Shown in pieces: positions 34,992-44,213 of a stretch of 64,000 nt of DNA. This DNA is from an uncultured Dokdonia sp. (lineage in GTDB: Bacteria; Bacteroidota; Bacteroidia; Flavobacteriales; Flavobacteriaceae). The stretch covers positions 1-64,000 of the forward strand of contig CAJXSW010000002.1 of assembly GCA_913060645.1 (NCBI GenBank). Reading direction: 5' to 3'. A program made the translations under genes and the position numbers. How positions within the stretch are numbered: position 1 is the stretch's first letter; every line of letters starts with the position of its first letter. A model generated the notes under the pieces. It ran no database searches, was not told the origin of the DNA, and saw nothing but the letters and a program-made list of their open reading frames with translations.

Positions 34992-36335
34992 TTACCCATT
35001 AATATTCATTCCTTGAAGTTGCTCAAATATTTTAACAGACTTGCTATCTGTCATAACAGACACTTGATTACAAATTTCTAGGAGTTCTTGATACAAAGTA
35101 TAATCACCATCTGACCTTGTTTTAAACAGCTTTAAAACAAGCTTGTCATAATGTGTGGGCGTTGCTGTAATTGCATTGCATCTTGCAGATAATAAAGTGT
35201 TTAAGATCTCATAACCCGCTATTTCTTTTGAAATCACCTCGTCACTCTCATAAATATTTGAAATACTTATTTTGAGAACGTCATTGATTTGCGCTTCATA
35301 TTTAGATTTATCTAGCAATGCCTTATCAAATGCTCCCTCAAGGATAGCTTCTTCATTTTTCATAAAAATAGCAACTGCCTCGTCTATGAGCGTTCCTATA
35401 GCTAGAGCTCTCAGATAACCTACTCTTGCCGCTTTATCTGTAAGTGCAGAATATTTAGAGCTATTTATATGAGGAACAAGTTTTATAAGATATTCTAGAG
35501 CATATTCTTCTGGGATGAGACCTAAGTTAATACCGTCTTCAAAATCTATGATTGTATAGCAAATATCATCTGCAGCTTCTACTAAGAAGGTAAGCGGATG
35601 TCTCGCATAACTTATATCCTTCCCATGTCTAGTCTGGATAAGACCTAGTTCTTCGGCTACATCTTGAAAAGAGGCTTTATCATCTTGAAAGAAACCATAT
35701 TTTTTATCTGCAATATGCTTTGTAGGTTTGTGTGGGAGCGATTCTTTTGGGTACTTCATAAACGTACCTAAAGTAGCATATGAAAGTCTTAAACCTCCAT
35801 CTGCACCAGGACGAGATTCCGTTAGTATTTTAAATCCATTTGCATTTCCTTCAAATGTGCATAGATCTTGATATTCCTTATCTGTGAGCTTTGCTTCAAA
35901 TCGTTTACCTCCACCATTTTTAAAATAATCACCAATAGATTTTTCCCCAGAGTGACCAAAAGGAGGATTCCCAATATCATGTGCTAGTGCAGCGGCAGCT
36001 ACAATTGCCCCAAAATCATTCATCTTATAACCGTGTACCTCAGAAAGGTGTGGATATTTTTCTAGAATCTGCTTCCCTACTTGCCTCCCTAATGATCTTC
36101 CTACAACAGCGACCTCTAAACTGTGAGTGAGTCGTGTATGAACAAAATCAGTTTTAGATAAAGGGATTACCTGCGTCTTGTCTTGTAAACTTCTAAAAGC
36201 CGAAGAAAATATAATACGATCATAATCTACTTCAAAACCTAGTCGCGACTCGTCTTGTTCGGCACGAAGGCGTTTATTTTTATCTCCTTGCCTCTTAAGT
36301 GAAAGCAGTCGTTCCCATTGCATCATTTTTTTCAA
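34992..36335 (-). CDS. dgt: dGTP triphosphohydrolase
   Basis: 447 residues of the HD-domain dNTPase family. Metal ligands are His71 (RLTHSLEV) and the His119-Asp120 pair (AHDIGNPPFGHSGE), with a later Asp in EAADDICY. The opening WERLLSLKR and SAFRSLQDKTQV are typical of type-2 bacterial dGTPases. It hydrolyses dGTP (and often other dNTPs) to nucleoside plus triphosphate and helps set dNTP pools. Two adjacent in-frame ATGs (residues 4 and 5) are alternative starts. Confidence 0.94.
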   Translation of the reverse strand: MKKMMQWERLLSLKRQGDKNKRLRAEQDESRLGFEVDYDRIIFSSAFRSLQDKTQVIPLSKTDFVHTRLTHSLEVAVVGRSLGRQVGKQILEKYPHLSEVHGYKMNDFGAIVAAAALAHDIGNPPFGHSGEKSIGDYFKNGGGKRFEAKLTDKEYQDLCTFEGNANGFKILTESRPGADGGLRLSYATLGTFMKYPKESLPHKPTKHIADKKYGFFQDDKASFQDVAEELGLIQTRHGKDISYARHPLTFLVEAADDICYTIIDFEDGINLGLIPEEYALEYLIKLVPHINSSKYSALTDKAARVGYLRALAIGTLIDEAVAIFMKNEEAILEGAFDKALLDKSKYEAQINDVLKISISNIYESDEVISKEIAGYEILNTLLSARCNAITATPTHYDKLVLKLFKTRSDGDYTLYQELLEICNQVSVMTDSKSVKIFEQLQGMNING

Positions 36336-36391
36336 TCCTTTGTTAGCAAGGGGAAAGATAGTCTTTTTCTACTTTTTTTTGATTGGTTTAC

Positions 36392-36405
36392 GCTTTCGCG
36401 AAAGC
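36392..36405. repeat. TTTCGCGAAA palindrome copy 16 (intergenic, 22-bp form)
   Basis: Symmetry extends to TTACGCTTTCGC/GCGAAAGCGTAA around the centre, in the divergent region upstream of dgt. Confidence 0.95.
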
Positions 36406-36570
36406 GTAAAAAACATGACACCTAAAGAATTGCATAACAGTCTTAACGTTGAGATAACACTAAAATTACAAGAAGCTAATGCAACTATAACAATGAGGTA
36501 ACTTCAAAAAAAGATAATGCTAGCATCTTTGCATCGAAGATTTTAAATGACAATCAAATCGAAAACCAAC

Positions 36571-37833
36571 ATGAAAAAATTAATTTTTAGTCTAGCCTTA
36601 TTAGGTGGAATTTTAACGGGATGTTCAAGTGATGATGATCAACCTATCGTAGTAACTGAAGTTCCTGGAACTGGAGGAGGCGATGATACAGATAGCGTAG
36701 ACACTACACTTTCTGGAAACATCACAGAAGACATGACATTAACAAATGACGCTATATGGCAACTAGATGGGCGTGTAATTGTAACAGCTGGAAATACGCT
36801 TACAATAGAGCCAGGAACAATCATTAAAGCATTTGCAGGTCAAGAAGCAAATGCGTCTGTTTTAATTATTGCACGTGATGCAAAAATAGAAGCAAATGGA
36901 ACAGCTACTGCTCCAATTATTATGACATCTAGTGCAGATGGTATACAGTTAGGACAAACAGAAGGAACTCTTGATGAAAACACTCGTGGCTTATGGGGAG
37001 GACTTATCGTATTAGGTAACGCACCTATCTCTGAGGATGGTGATGTAGAAGCTTCTCAAATTGAAGGAATACCTGCTAGTGATACTAACGGTCTTTATGG
37101 AGGTACTGATGCAGCAGATGACTCAGGAACTATAACTTATGTTTCTATCCGTCACGGAGGGACTTTAATAGGAGAAGGAAACGAAATTAACGGACTTACT
37201 TTAGGTGGTGTAGGAACAGGAACTACTATCGATCACGTAGAGGTTGTAGGAAATGTAGATGATGGTATCGAATTTTTTGGAGGTACTGTTAATGCTTCAA
37301 ACCTTTTAGTTTGGGCTCAAGGAGATGATGGTCTTGACATTGACCAAGCATATGCAGGAACTGTAACAAATGCAGTTGTAATTGCTGGAGATATCTCTGA
37401 TCACGCTTTGGAAATAGATGGACCAGAAGGATCTTTAAACGGTGCTTTCACACTTAACAACATTACGCTAATAGGAAGTGCAACTGCTCCAAACGGAGAA
37501 TATGCAGACTATAGAGATGGTGCACAAGGAGCAACTAACAATGTTTTTGTAACAGGATTCCAAGACGGTAAAGACGTAGAATTAGACAATAATGGAGTTG
37601 CTCAAAACTACATTAGTGGATTAATTTCTTTTACAAACTGGATCGTAGAAGGAGTTACTCCTGCAAATTCAATTTTTGTTGAAAAAACTGGAGACGGTGA
37701 AGAAACTATTATTTCTCCATCATTTACAGATCAAGCTGCAGATTGGACAACAGCTGGAACAACTGGAGGTGCAGATCTTACTGTATTTGCTTGGACATTT
37801 GCTGCAGCAACTACATCTGGTGTAATTGACTAA
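36571..37833 (+). CDS. Beta-helix-type surface lipoprotein
   Basis: 420 residues from the ATG at 36571, chosen because it directly precedes a lipoprotein signal peptide (KKLIFSLALLGGILTGC, lipobox LTGC with Cys18); an ATG 24 bp upstream is less likely. An acidic linker (SSDDDQ...GGGDDTDSVD) follows, then a Gly/Thr/Ile-rich, repetitive body (AIWQLDGRVIVTAGNTLTIEPGT..., VEVVGNVDDGIEFFGGTVNA, NNITLIGSA) that looks like a right-handed parallel beta-helix. Flavobacterial homologues are common and often mis-named 'multidrug transporter'. It is 99 bp upstream of a TonB-dependent receptor and is probably its surface partner; the ligand is unknown. Confidence 0.82.
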   Translation: MKKLIFSLALLGGILTGCSSDDDQPIVVTEVPGTGGGDDTDSVDTTLSGNITEDMTLTNDAIWQLDGRVIVTAGNTLTIEPGTIIKAFAGQEANASVLIIARDAKIEANGTATAPIIMTSSADGIQLGQTEGTLDENTRGLWGGLIVLGNAPISEDGDVEASQIEGIPASDTNGLYGGTDAADDSGTITYVSIRHGGTLIGEGNEINGLTLGGVGTGTTIDHVEVVGNVDDGIEFFGGTVNASNLLVWAQGDDGLDIDQAYAGTVTNAVVIAGDISDHALEIDGPEGSLNGAFTLNNITLIGSATAPNGEYADYRDGAQGATNNVFVTGFQDGKDVELDNNGVAQNYISGLISFTNWIVEGVTPANSIFVEKTGDGEETIISPSFTDQAADWTTAGTTGGADLTVFAWTFAAATTSGVID

Positions 37834-37888
37834 ATAATAAAAAGGGGACTTTAACATCCCACACGCATACAAACTATACAATAATATA

Positions 37889-37916
37889 GATTGCCCGCCA
37901 TTAATGGTGGGCAATC
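37889..37916. other. Perfect intergenic hairpin between lipoprotein and receptor genes
   Basis: GATTGCCCGCCA pairs with TGGTGGGCAATC (12 bp, one G-T) around a TTAA loop, 16 bp before the receptor ATG. There is no T run, so an mRNA-processing, stability or attenuation role is as likely as termination. Confidence 0.6.
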
Positions 37917-37932
37917 TTATGAATTATAACAT

Positions 37933-40752
37933 ATGAAAACCGTTTTATATTCACTCTTACTTTTACTGTCTGCAATAACTGCAAATTCTCAAACGGGAAT
38001 TATCGCTGGTACTATTAATGATGGACAGCTCAATGACATATTGCCCTTTGCAAATGTTATTGTTCAAGGAACAACAAAGGGTACTACTTCAGACTTTGAT
38101 GGGAAATACACTCTAGAGATTGCTCCTGGAACCTATGTCATAGAATTTTCTTTTGTTGGATATAATACACAGCAAATTTCTGAGGTGATTGTCACTGAAA
38201 ATAATACTACAAACCTAGATGTAACATTATCTGGAGCATCATTAGACGAAGTTATCATCACATCTACTAGTCGTCAAAATACAGAGCAATCAGTTTTAAA
38301 TCTTCAAAAAAAATCGGTTCAATTGCTCGATGGATTGTCATTAGAGAGTATTAAGAAAAGTGGCGCTAGTAATGTTGCTGCTGCAGTAAAGAACATTCCT
38401 GGAGTATCTGTTCAGGGTGGAAAGTATGTATATGTAAGAGGTCTAGGCGATCGTTATACAAAAACCATACTCAATGGTGTAGATGTACCTGGACTTGATC
38501 CAGACAGAAACACACTACAACTTGACATTTTCCCTTCTTCAATTTTGGAGAATATTATCGTTGTAAAATCTTCTACAGCAGATCAACCAGCAGATTTTAC
38601 TGGTGGTGTAGTTGATATAGTTACTAAAGACATCCCTAACGGAAAAGAAACTAGTGCTTCTATAGGCCTTGGCTATAATCCTAATTTTCACTTTAATGAT
38701 AGCTACATAAGTAACGAATCTAGTGGGACAGATTTTCTAGGTTATGATAACGGACAGCGAACTAACCCTTTTAATGAAAATCAGGTATTTGACTTCCCTA
38801 CAAACACGCCTAACACTGCTTCTTTTCTAGCAGGTAGACTTAATCCTGTACTAGCTGCACAGAGAGAAAACAGTGGAGCAGACTTCAACTTATCTTTTAC
38901 TACAGGAAACTCATATGATGTAGGTGATAACAAACTTGGATACCTTGCTTCTGTTTCTTACCGTAATGAAACCACATATTATGATGATTATGTAGATGGA
39001 CAACGTTTTAGAAAAGATACCGATGCAAGCATTTTTGAACTAAATACAGACAGAACACAACAAGGTGAAAGAGGAGAAAACAATGTTCTTATAAGTGCAC
39101 TAGGTGGATTGTCTTATAAAACTGACAACTCTAAATACCGCCTTAACGTACTACACATTCAAAATGGTGAATCTGGTGCTTCACTACTTAGTCAAACTAA
39201 CAGAATAGACAACAGTAACACCATTAAGAAGGACATCTTAATTTATACAGAACGCGCTCTTACAAATGTGCTTTTAAGTGGAAAACACACTAACGAAGAT
39301 GCTACTTGGACAACGGAGTGGAAACTATCTCCTACTTTTTCAAGAGTAGACGATAAGGACTTCCGTACAACTCCATTTCTAGTTAATGATGAAGATGGGA
39401 GCTTTACAATAAGCCCGAGTGAATCTGGTGATGCTTCACGTTTTTTCAGAAATCTTGATGAGATAAACCTAGCTGGTAAATTAGATGTGACCCGCAAACA
39501 TGAACTATTTGCAAAGGATGCAAAATTCAAATTTGGTGCGGCATATACTTACAAGCAACGTGATTTCAAAACAGTACGTTTTGCAACACCTTTTAGAAAC
39601 TTCAATAGCGCTCTTTTAAACGGAGACCCTAATGCAATACTAGGACAAAACATATATAATCCAGATTCTGATAGTGGTTTCTTTGTGAGAAGAGATTCTA
39701 ATGATAATGATCAGTACGATTCAAATATCAATGTAGGTGCATTATACGTATCAGAAGAACTTAGACCTGCTTCATGGTTTACAGCAATTGTGGGATTACG
39801 TTTTGAAAAATTTGACCTGATTTATACGGGACAAGATCAACAAGGAAATGTTTTTAATGACGAAAGAATCTTAGATAAAGCAGATTTATTTCCTTCTGCG
39901 AATTTAATTTTTGATCTTAACGAGGATGGGAATAAAAAGATTAGAGCATCATACTCTAGAACTACAGCACGCCCTTCATTTAAAGAAGCTTCACTTGCAC
40001 AAATATTTAATCCTATTGAAAACGAACTTTTTATAGGTAATATAAATTTACAGCCTACTTACATAAACAACTTAGACCTAAGATATGAGATTTATGGAGC
40101 TAGTGATAAGAAGTTTAACATAGGAGATTTTGCAGCAATTAGTGGTTTTTACAAAAGCTTCAAAGACCCTATCGAACTTACATTTTTTGCAGAAGCAACT
40201 GGACAAGTAACACCGCGTAACCTAGGAGATGCAAATGTAATAGGAGCAGAAATTGAGCTACGAAAAAATTTAGATTTCATAGGTCTCAACAATTTCTCTT
40301 TAAACGTAAACTACTCAATTATCGAGTCTGATGAAACTTATAATGAAGATGAAAGATTATTAAGAGAAAACTTACTTAGAGATGGAGAAACTCTTGACTC
40401 TGGAAGAGTTTTACAAGGACAATCGCCATTTCTATTAAATGCTGGTATTGCTTTCGAATCTGAGGATTCCGCATGGAAATCAAGTCTGTCTTACAATGTT
40501 CAAGGTAAAACACTTCAAATTGTAGGAGCAGGAGAAATTGCAGATGTATATACACTTCCTTTTAATGACTTAAAATTCAATATTTCAAAGTCATTTGGAG
40601 AAGATCAAAATCAAACAATCACATTTAAAGCAGGAAACTTACTTAATGATGATCGTGAGAGTGTTTTTCAATCTTACAAAGCAGAAGATCAGTTATACTC
40701 TAAGTGGAGTCCTGGACAAGATTTTAGCTTAAGCTATAGCTTTAAGTTCTAA
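37933..40752 (+). CDS. TonB-dependent outer-membrane receptor with CarboxypepD_reg domain
   Basis: 939 residues: signal peptide 1-20, a carboxypeptidase-regulatory-like beta-sandwich (about 24-108, GTTSDFDGKYTLEIAPGTYVIEFSFVGY split at its turn), a plug domain (about 125-235, KNIPGVSVQGGKYVYVRGLGDRY) and a 22-strand barrel ending in the aromatic FSLSYSFKF. No SusD gene is adjacent; the partner appears to be the upstream lipoprotein. Substrate unknown. It ends at a bidirectional terminator. The nearest transporter is a phosphate permease, but no sequence feature ties them. Confidence 0.9.
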   Translation: MKTVLYSLLLLLSAITANSQTGIIAGTINDGQLNDILPFANVIVQGTTKGTTSDFDGKYTLEIAPGTYVIEFSFVGYNTQQISEVIVTENNTTNLDVTLSGASLDEVIITSTSRQNTEQSVLNLQKKSVQLLDGLSLESIKKSGASNVAAAVKNIPGVSVQGGKYVYVRGLGDRYTKTILNGVDVPGLDPDRNTLQLDIFPSSILENIIVVKSSTADQPADFTGGVVDIVTKDIPNGKETSASIGLGYNPNFHFNDSYISNESSGTDFLGYDNGQRTNPFNENQVFDFPTNTPNTASFLAGRLNPVLAAQRENSGADFNLSFTTGNSYDVGDNKLGYLASVSYRNETTYYDDYVDGQRFRKDTDASIFELNTDRTQQGERGENNVLISALGGLSYKTDNSKYRLNVLHIQNGESGASLLSQTNRIDNSNTIKKDILIYTERALTNVLLSGKHTNEDATWTTEWKLSPTFSRVDDKDFRTTPFLVNDEDGSFTISPSESGDASRFFRNLDEINLAGKLDVTRKHELFAKDAKFKFGAAYTYKQRDFKTVRFATPFRNFNSALLNGDPNAILGQNIYNPDSDSGFFVRRDSNDNDQYDSNINVGALYVSEELRPASWFTAIVGLRFEKFDLIYTGQDQQGNVFNDERILDKADLFPSANLIFDLNEDGNKKIRASYSRTTARPSFKEASLAQIFNPIENELFIGNINLQPTYINNLDLRYEIYGASDKKFNIGDFAAISGFYKSFKDPIELTFFAEATGQVTPRNLGDANVIGAEIELRKNLDFIGLNNFSLNVNYSIIESDETYNEDERLLRENLLRDGETLDSGRVLQGQSPFLLNAGIAFESEDSAWKSSLSYNVQGKTLQIVGAGEIADVYTLPFNDLKFNISKSFGEDQNQTITFKAGNLLNDDRESVFQSYKAEDQLYSKWSPGQDFSLSYSFKF

Positions 40753-40779
40753 TGAACTATTATTATCTAAATTAGCCAC

Positions 40780-40812
40780 AAAAAAAGGTCTCCATATTGG
40801 AGACCTTTTTTT
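40780..40812. terminator. Bidirectional terminator after the TonB-dependent receptor
   Basis: AAAAAGGTCTCC/GGAGACCTTTTT stem with a 5-nt loop and A/T runs on both sides. Confidence 0.9.
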
Positions 40813-40828
40813 ATTAGTATCGTTTTAC

Positions 40829-40842
40829 GCTTTCGCGAAAGC
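40829..40842. repeat. TTTCGCGAAA palindrome copy 17 (intergenic, convergent)
   Basis: GCTTTCGCGAAAGC, 5 bp before the stop of the minus-strand MORN-type gene. Confidence 0.95.
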
Positions 40843-40846
40843 GCTA

Positions 40847-41212
40847 TTATCTATTACTAGCTACTTTGGAACCTTCATTTTTCCAAGTATTAACAGAAGC
40901 TACTCGTGAATCTTGATAGTCTACCTCTGTAAGTTTATCACTTGACCAAAAGAACCAAGTACCTACTTTAGTTCCATTGTCATATTGAGCTTTGGCAGTT
41001 TTATCTCCGTCACGGTTATAACTAATCCATTGTCCAGTAACCTGTCCTTCCTTAGTATAAAAACCTGTTTGACTAACTTCACCATTATCAAAATATAAAG
41101 TTGCCTTAACTAGGTCTCCTACTTCTACATATGTAGGCTTATTGTTTTTTTCTTGAGCTTGCATTGAAACAACCATTAAAAATGCAACTGCTATCATCAT
41201 TATCTTTTTCAT
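40847..41212 (-). CDS. Secreted MORN_2-repeat (YwqK-like) protein
   Basis: 121 residues from the ATG at 41212, which precedes a clear signal peptide (KKIMMIAVAFLMVVSMQAQ); a longer frame upstream adds only an unlikely N-terminus. The mature part has three or four MORN_2-type units (ATLYFDNGEVSQTGFYTKEG, WISYNRDGDKTAKAQYDNG, WFFWSSDKLTEVDYQDS). Periplasmic or surface location expected; function unknown. A second protein with the same repeat type is encoded at 17644-18126. Confidence 0.82.
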   Translation of the reverse strand: MKKIMMIAVAFLMVVSMQAQEKNNKPTYVEVGDLVKATLYFDNGEVSQTGFYTKEGQVTGQWISYNRDGDKTAKAQYDNGTKVGTWFFWSSDKLTEVDYQDSRVASVNTWKNEGSKVASNR

Positions 41213-41533
41213 AATTTGGGATTTTAATTTTTCTATGATATAAATGTAACACAAAATTTACATAAAACAAACTTTTACATAACATTTTATTTACATTGAA
41301 TTAACATTACGCTAGTAACCCACTGATTTCTAAAGGGTTAATTTTGTTTTAAATCACATTTTAATCTACATCTCTTTATTGTTCACAAGCTGCTAGTGTA
41401 CTGCGAATACTATAAATTTGCATTATAGTTCAACGTAAAAAGTTATTATCTTTCGCTCGATATAACCTTTACATAACGCTTAATCTTTTTTTAATTAAGA
41501 TTTTTGCCACCTTGGCTTTTCAGCTTACATTTT
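41213..41533. other. Divergent intergenic region upstream of the phosphate transporter
   Basis: AT-rich. It carries four TTTACA/TTAACA hexamers (41257, 41274, 41290, 41301), a fifth TTTACA at 41468, and a -7 element at 41413. No gene or RNA is recognisable. Confidence 0.55.
41413..41420 (+). promoter_or_regulatory. Possible -7 element for the PiT gene
   Basis: TAAATTTG matches TAnnTTTG but lies 113 bp upstream of the start and lacks an obvious -33 TTG. Confidence 0.35.
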
Positions 41534-43774
41534 ATGGAAAATATTTACATTTTTATGATTGCTGCGTTGGCAATTCTCGCAATTGCAGATTTGGTAGTCG
41601 GAGTGAGTAATGACGCAGTAAACTTTCTAAATTCTGCAATAGGATCTAAGGCAGTTACTTTTAAAACAGTGATGATTGTGGCTAGTGTGGGTATCGCTTT
41701 TGGCGCGCTCTCCTCTAGTGGTATGATGGAGGTTGCTAGGAAAGGGATTTTCGATCCTAGTCAGTTTTATTTTGATGAGATTATGATCATCTTCATGGCT
41801 GTCATGATTACAGATATCATATTGCTTGATATCTTCAACAGCTTGGGTATGCCTACCTCTACAACAGTCTCTATAGTATTTGAACTACTTGGAGCCTCTG
41901 TGGTTATGTCCATTATTAAAATATCAAACAATAGTGATTCTCTTGCCCAGATAGGTGAATATATAAATACAGATAAGGCAACGGAGATTATATTAGGTAT
42001 ACTACTCTCTGTTTTTATCGCCTTTACTATAGGAGCCATTATACAGTTTTTAACAAGATTCCTCTTGACTTTCAATTTTGAGAAAAAACCATCTTGGATT
42101 GCTGCTGTTTTTGGAGGTATTGCAGTTTCATCTATTTCATACTTTATAATTATTAAAGGATTAAAAGGTGCAAATATTTTACCACCTGAGTTTAGTAGCT
42201 GGGCGAATGATAATCTAATCCAATTCTTAGGAGCTAACTTTATTCTTTGGACCGTAGTCTCTTGGGTGTTTCATGCAATTCTTAAACAAAATATATACAA
42301 ACTTGTTATCATCTTAGGAACCTTTGCGCTCGCAATGGCCTTTGCTGGTAATGACTTAGTAAACTTCATAGGGGTTCCTATGGCTGCCTATAATTCATTT
42401 ATAGCTTGGTCTGGTTCTGGAATATTACCAAGTGCATTCAGCATGGAGCAGCTTGCCGAAAAAGTACCTACACAACCTATTTTACTTCTGGTTGCTGGTT
42501 TAATCATGGTTCTTACATTGTGGTTTAGTAAAAAAGCAAGACGCGTTGTAAAAACCTCTGTAGATTTATCACGTCAAGATGAAGTAAAAGAGCGATTTAA
42601 GCCTAACTGGGTTTCACAACACTTAGTACGTGGAGTTATCATTGCAAATAATGGTGTTAATAAAATATTACCTGCAAAGCTGCGCCAAAGCATAAACAAG
42701 AGCTTTGAACCATCTACTGTAATCCACACAAAAGCATCAGAAGCACCCGCTTTTGATATGGTGAGAGCTGCCGTAAATCTTGTAATTGCGAGTGTTCTTA
42801 TATCAGTAGCTACTGGACTTAAGCTTCCACTATCTACAACTTATGTTACTTTTATGGTTGCTATGGGTACTTCCCTAGCAGATCGTGCTTGGGGAGCAGA
42901 AAGCGCTGTTTATAGAGTTGCTGGTGTTCTTAATGTAATAAGCGGGTGGTTCTTGACAGCATTTAGCGCATTTACTGCGGCAGGTATTCTAGCATACTTG
43001 ATGTATCTAGGAGGGAATATTGCCATCATAGGCTTATTCTTCCTTGCTATTGCCATGCTGGTAAGAAATTATTTGTCTACTAAAAAGAAAAATAAGGAAG
43101 CAAAAATTGAAGAAGACCTTCGTAAAGCAGAAAGTAAAACCATTTCTGGTATCATCGAAGAAAGCGCAGATAACATTGCAAAAACGATTATTCGTACTGA
43201 CAAAATTTATACAGGAACCCTAAAGGGTCTTGCTAAAAATAAGGTAGGAAGCCTCAGAAAGAGCAGAGCCACTGTCGAAAAACTTAATGAAGAGATAGAT
43301 GAACTGCGCAATAATATTTTCTATTTCATTAAAAACCTAGAAGAAACAAGTGTACGAGGATCAAACTTCTACATAGAGATATTGGGATATCTTGAAGATA
43401 TCACTCAATCGCTTGAGTACATAGCAAAAGTGAGTTACAAGCACGTTAACAACAATCACAAACCGCTACGTTTTAATCAAATTAGAGATTTACAAGAAAT
43501 AGACAATAAGCTGTGTGACTTCTTACAAGAAACAGCTCAAGCTTTTAAAGACCGTAATTACAACAAAATAGAGAAGCTTTTAGGAAGGAAACAAGAGCTT
43601 TATGGTCACGTAACAGATAAGATTCAGAAGCAAGTAGAGCGCACACGATCTGAAGAATCTAGTCCTAAAAATACCACCTTGTACTTTGGTCTATTATTAG
43701 AAACTAAAGATCTTATAGAAGAGATCATGAACTTACTTGAACTCTATAATACAGAGCACAAAAGATCAAAATAA
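41534..43774 (+). CDS. Inorganic phosphate transporter (PiT) with C-terminal PhoU-like domain
   Basis: 746 residues from the ATG at 41534; an ATG 30 bp upstream would add a non-conserved MPPWLFSLHF. The PiT repeats are visible as GVSNDAVNFLNSAIGSKA (about 23-40) and AGNDLVNFIGVPMAAYNS in the middle, each with the GxNDxxN signature, within about eleven transmembrane helices. After residue ~530 a long, charged helical region (TVEKLNEEIDELRNNIFYFI, LEDITQSLEYIAKVSYKHVN) resembles PhoU/Pit-accessory (DUF47) folds. The fusion suggests built-in regulation of low-affinity phosphate uptake. A strong hairpin terminator follows. Confidence 0.92.
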   Translation: MENIYIFMIAALAILAIADLVVGVSNDAVNFLNSAIGSKAVTFKTVMIVASVGIAFGALSSSGMMEVARKGIFDPSQFYFDEIMIIFMAVMITDIILLDIFNSLGMPTSTTVSIVFELLGASVVMSIIKISNNSDSLAQIGEYINTDKATEIILGILLSVFIAFTIGAIIQFLTRFLLTFNFEKKPSWIAAVFGGIAVSSISYFIIIKGLKGANILPPEFSSWANDNLIQFLGANFILWTVVSWVFHAILKQNIYKLVIILGTFALAMAFAGNDLVNFIGVPMAAYNSFIAWSGSGILPSAFSMEQLAEKVPTQPILLLVAGLIMVLTLWFSKKARRVVKTSVDLSRQDEVKERFKPNWVSQHLVRGVIIANNGVNKILPAKLRQSINKSFEPSTVIHTKASEAPAFDMVRAAVNLVIASVLISVATGLKLPLSTTYVTFMVAMGTSLADRAWGAESAVYRVAGVLNVISGWFLTAFSAFTAAGILAYLMYLGGNIAIIGLFFLAIAMLVRNYLSTKKKNKEAKIEEDLRKAESKTISGIIEESADNIAKTIIRTDKIYTGTLKGLAKNKVGSLRKSRATVEKLNEEIDELRNNIFYFIKNLEETSVRGSNFYIEILGYLEDITQSLEYIAKVSYKHVNNNHKPLRFNQIRDLQEIDNKLCDFLQETAQAFKDRNYNKIEKLLGRKQELYGHVTDKIQKQVERTRSEESSPKNTTLYFGLLLETKDLIEEIMNLLELYNTEHKRSK

Positions 43775-43798
43775 AGTGTATCACACATGTATACCAAA

Positions 43799-43833
43799 AT
43801 GCCAGAAACATTATTTGTTTCTGGCATTTTTTA
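43799..43833 (+). terminator. Terminator of the PiT gene
   Basis: 11-bp perfect stem ATGCCAGAAAC/GTTTCTGGCAT with a 7-nt loop and a T-rich tail. Confidence 0.9.
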
Positions 43834-43849
43834 TTTGTGATGTAGATAC

Positions 43850-43863
43850 GCTTTCGCGAAAGC
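43850..43863. repeat. TTTCGCGAAA palindrome copy 18 (intergenic, 20-bp form)
   Basis: TACGCTTTCGCGAAAGCGTA just after the PiT terminator. Confidence 0.95.
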
Positions 43864-44060
43864 GTAATCACAACCTGCAAAAGGCTTTATCAATTGATTT
43901 AAAGCTTGTTTACTATTAAACTAGGGCTATGTAGTCGGATAACACCTAAAAACGGCTCAAAGCGTTAAAGCTTACTAAAAACGTCTGTTAATCTTACTTA
44001 AGACAAAATGAAATAGCAGCAGTAATCCTTAATATTATCGTCTAACCAAAAATTAATAGT

Positions 44061-44213
44061 ATGGCAGATATAGTTAAGGACGAAAAAGATCCAACAGATG
44101 AGTATTTACTTCAAGATAATAAGAAGACACGCTTTGGCGCGACTTTTATAATTATAACATTAGTAATCCTAATCATTGCCGTGGTGGCAACTTACTTTGC
44201 ATTAGGATTATAA
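44061..44213 (+). CDS. 50-residue single-pass membrane microprotein
   Basis: ATG to TAA gives 50 residues: a charged N-terminal half rich in Asp/Lys (MADIVKDEKDPTDEYLLQDN, then KKTRFG) and one transmembrane helix (ATFIIITLVILIIAVVATYF) ending ALGL. The positive KKTR just before the helix predicts an N-in orientation. I do not recognise the family. The coding look (intact frame, amphipathic start, positive-inside rule) and its isolated position between the PiT and sdh genes support a real gene. It is preceded by an A-rich stretch rather than a Shine-Dalgarno, as is usual in this phylum. Confidence 0.65.
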   Translation: MADIVKDEKDPTDEYLLQDNKKTRFGATFIIITLVILIIAVVATYFALGL

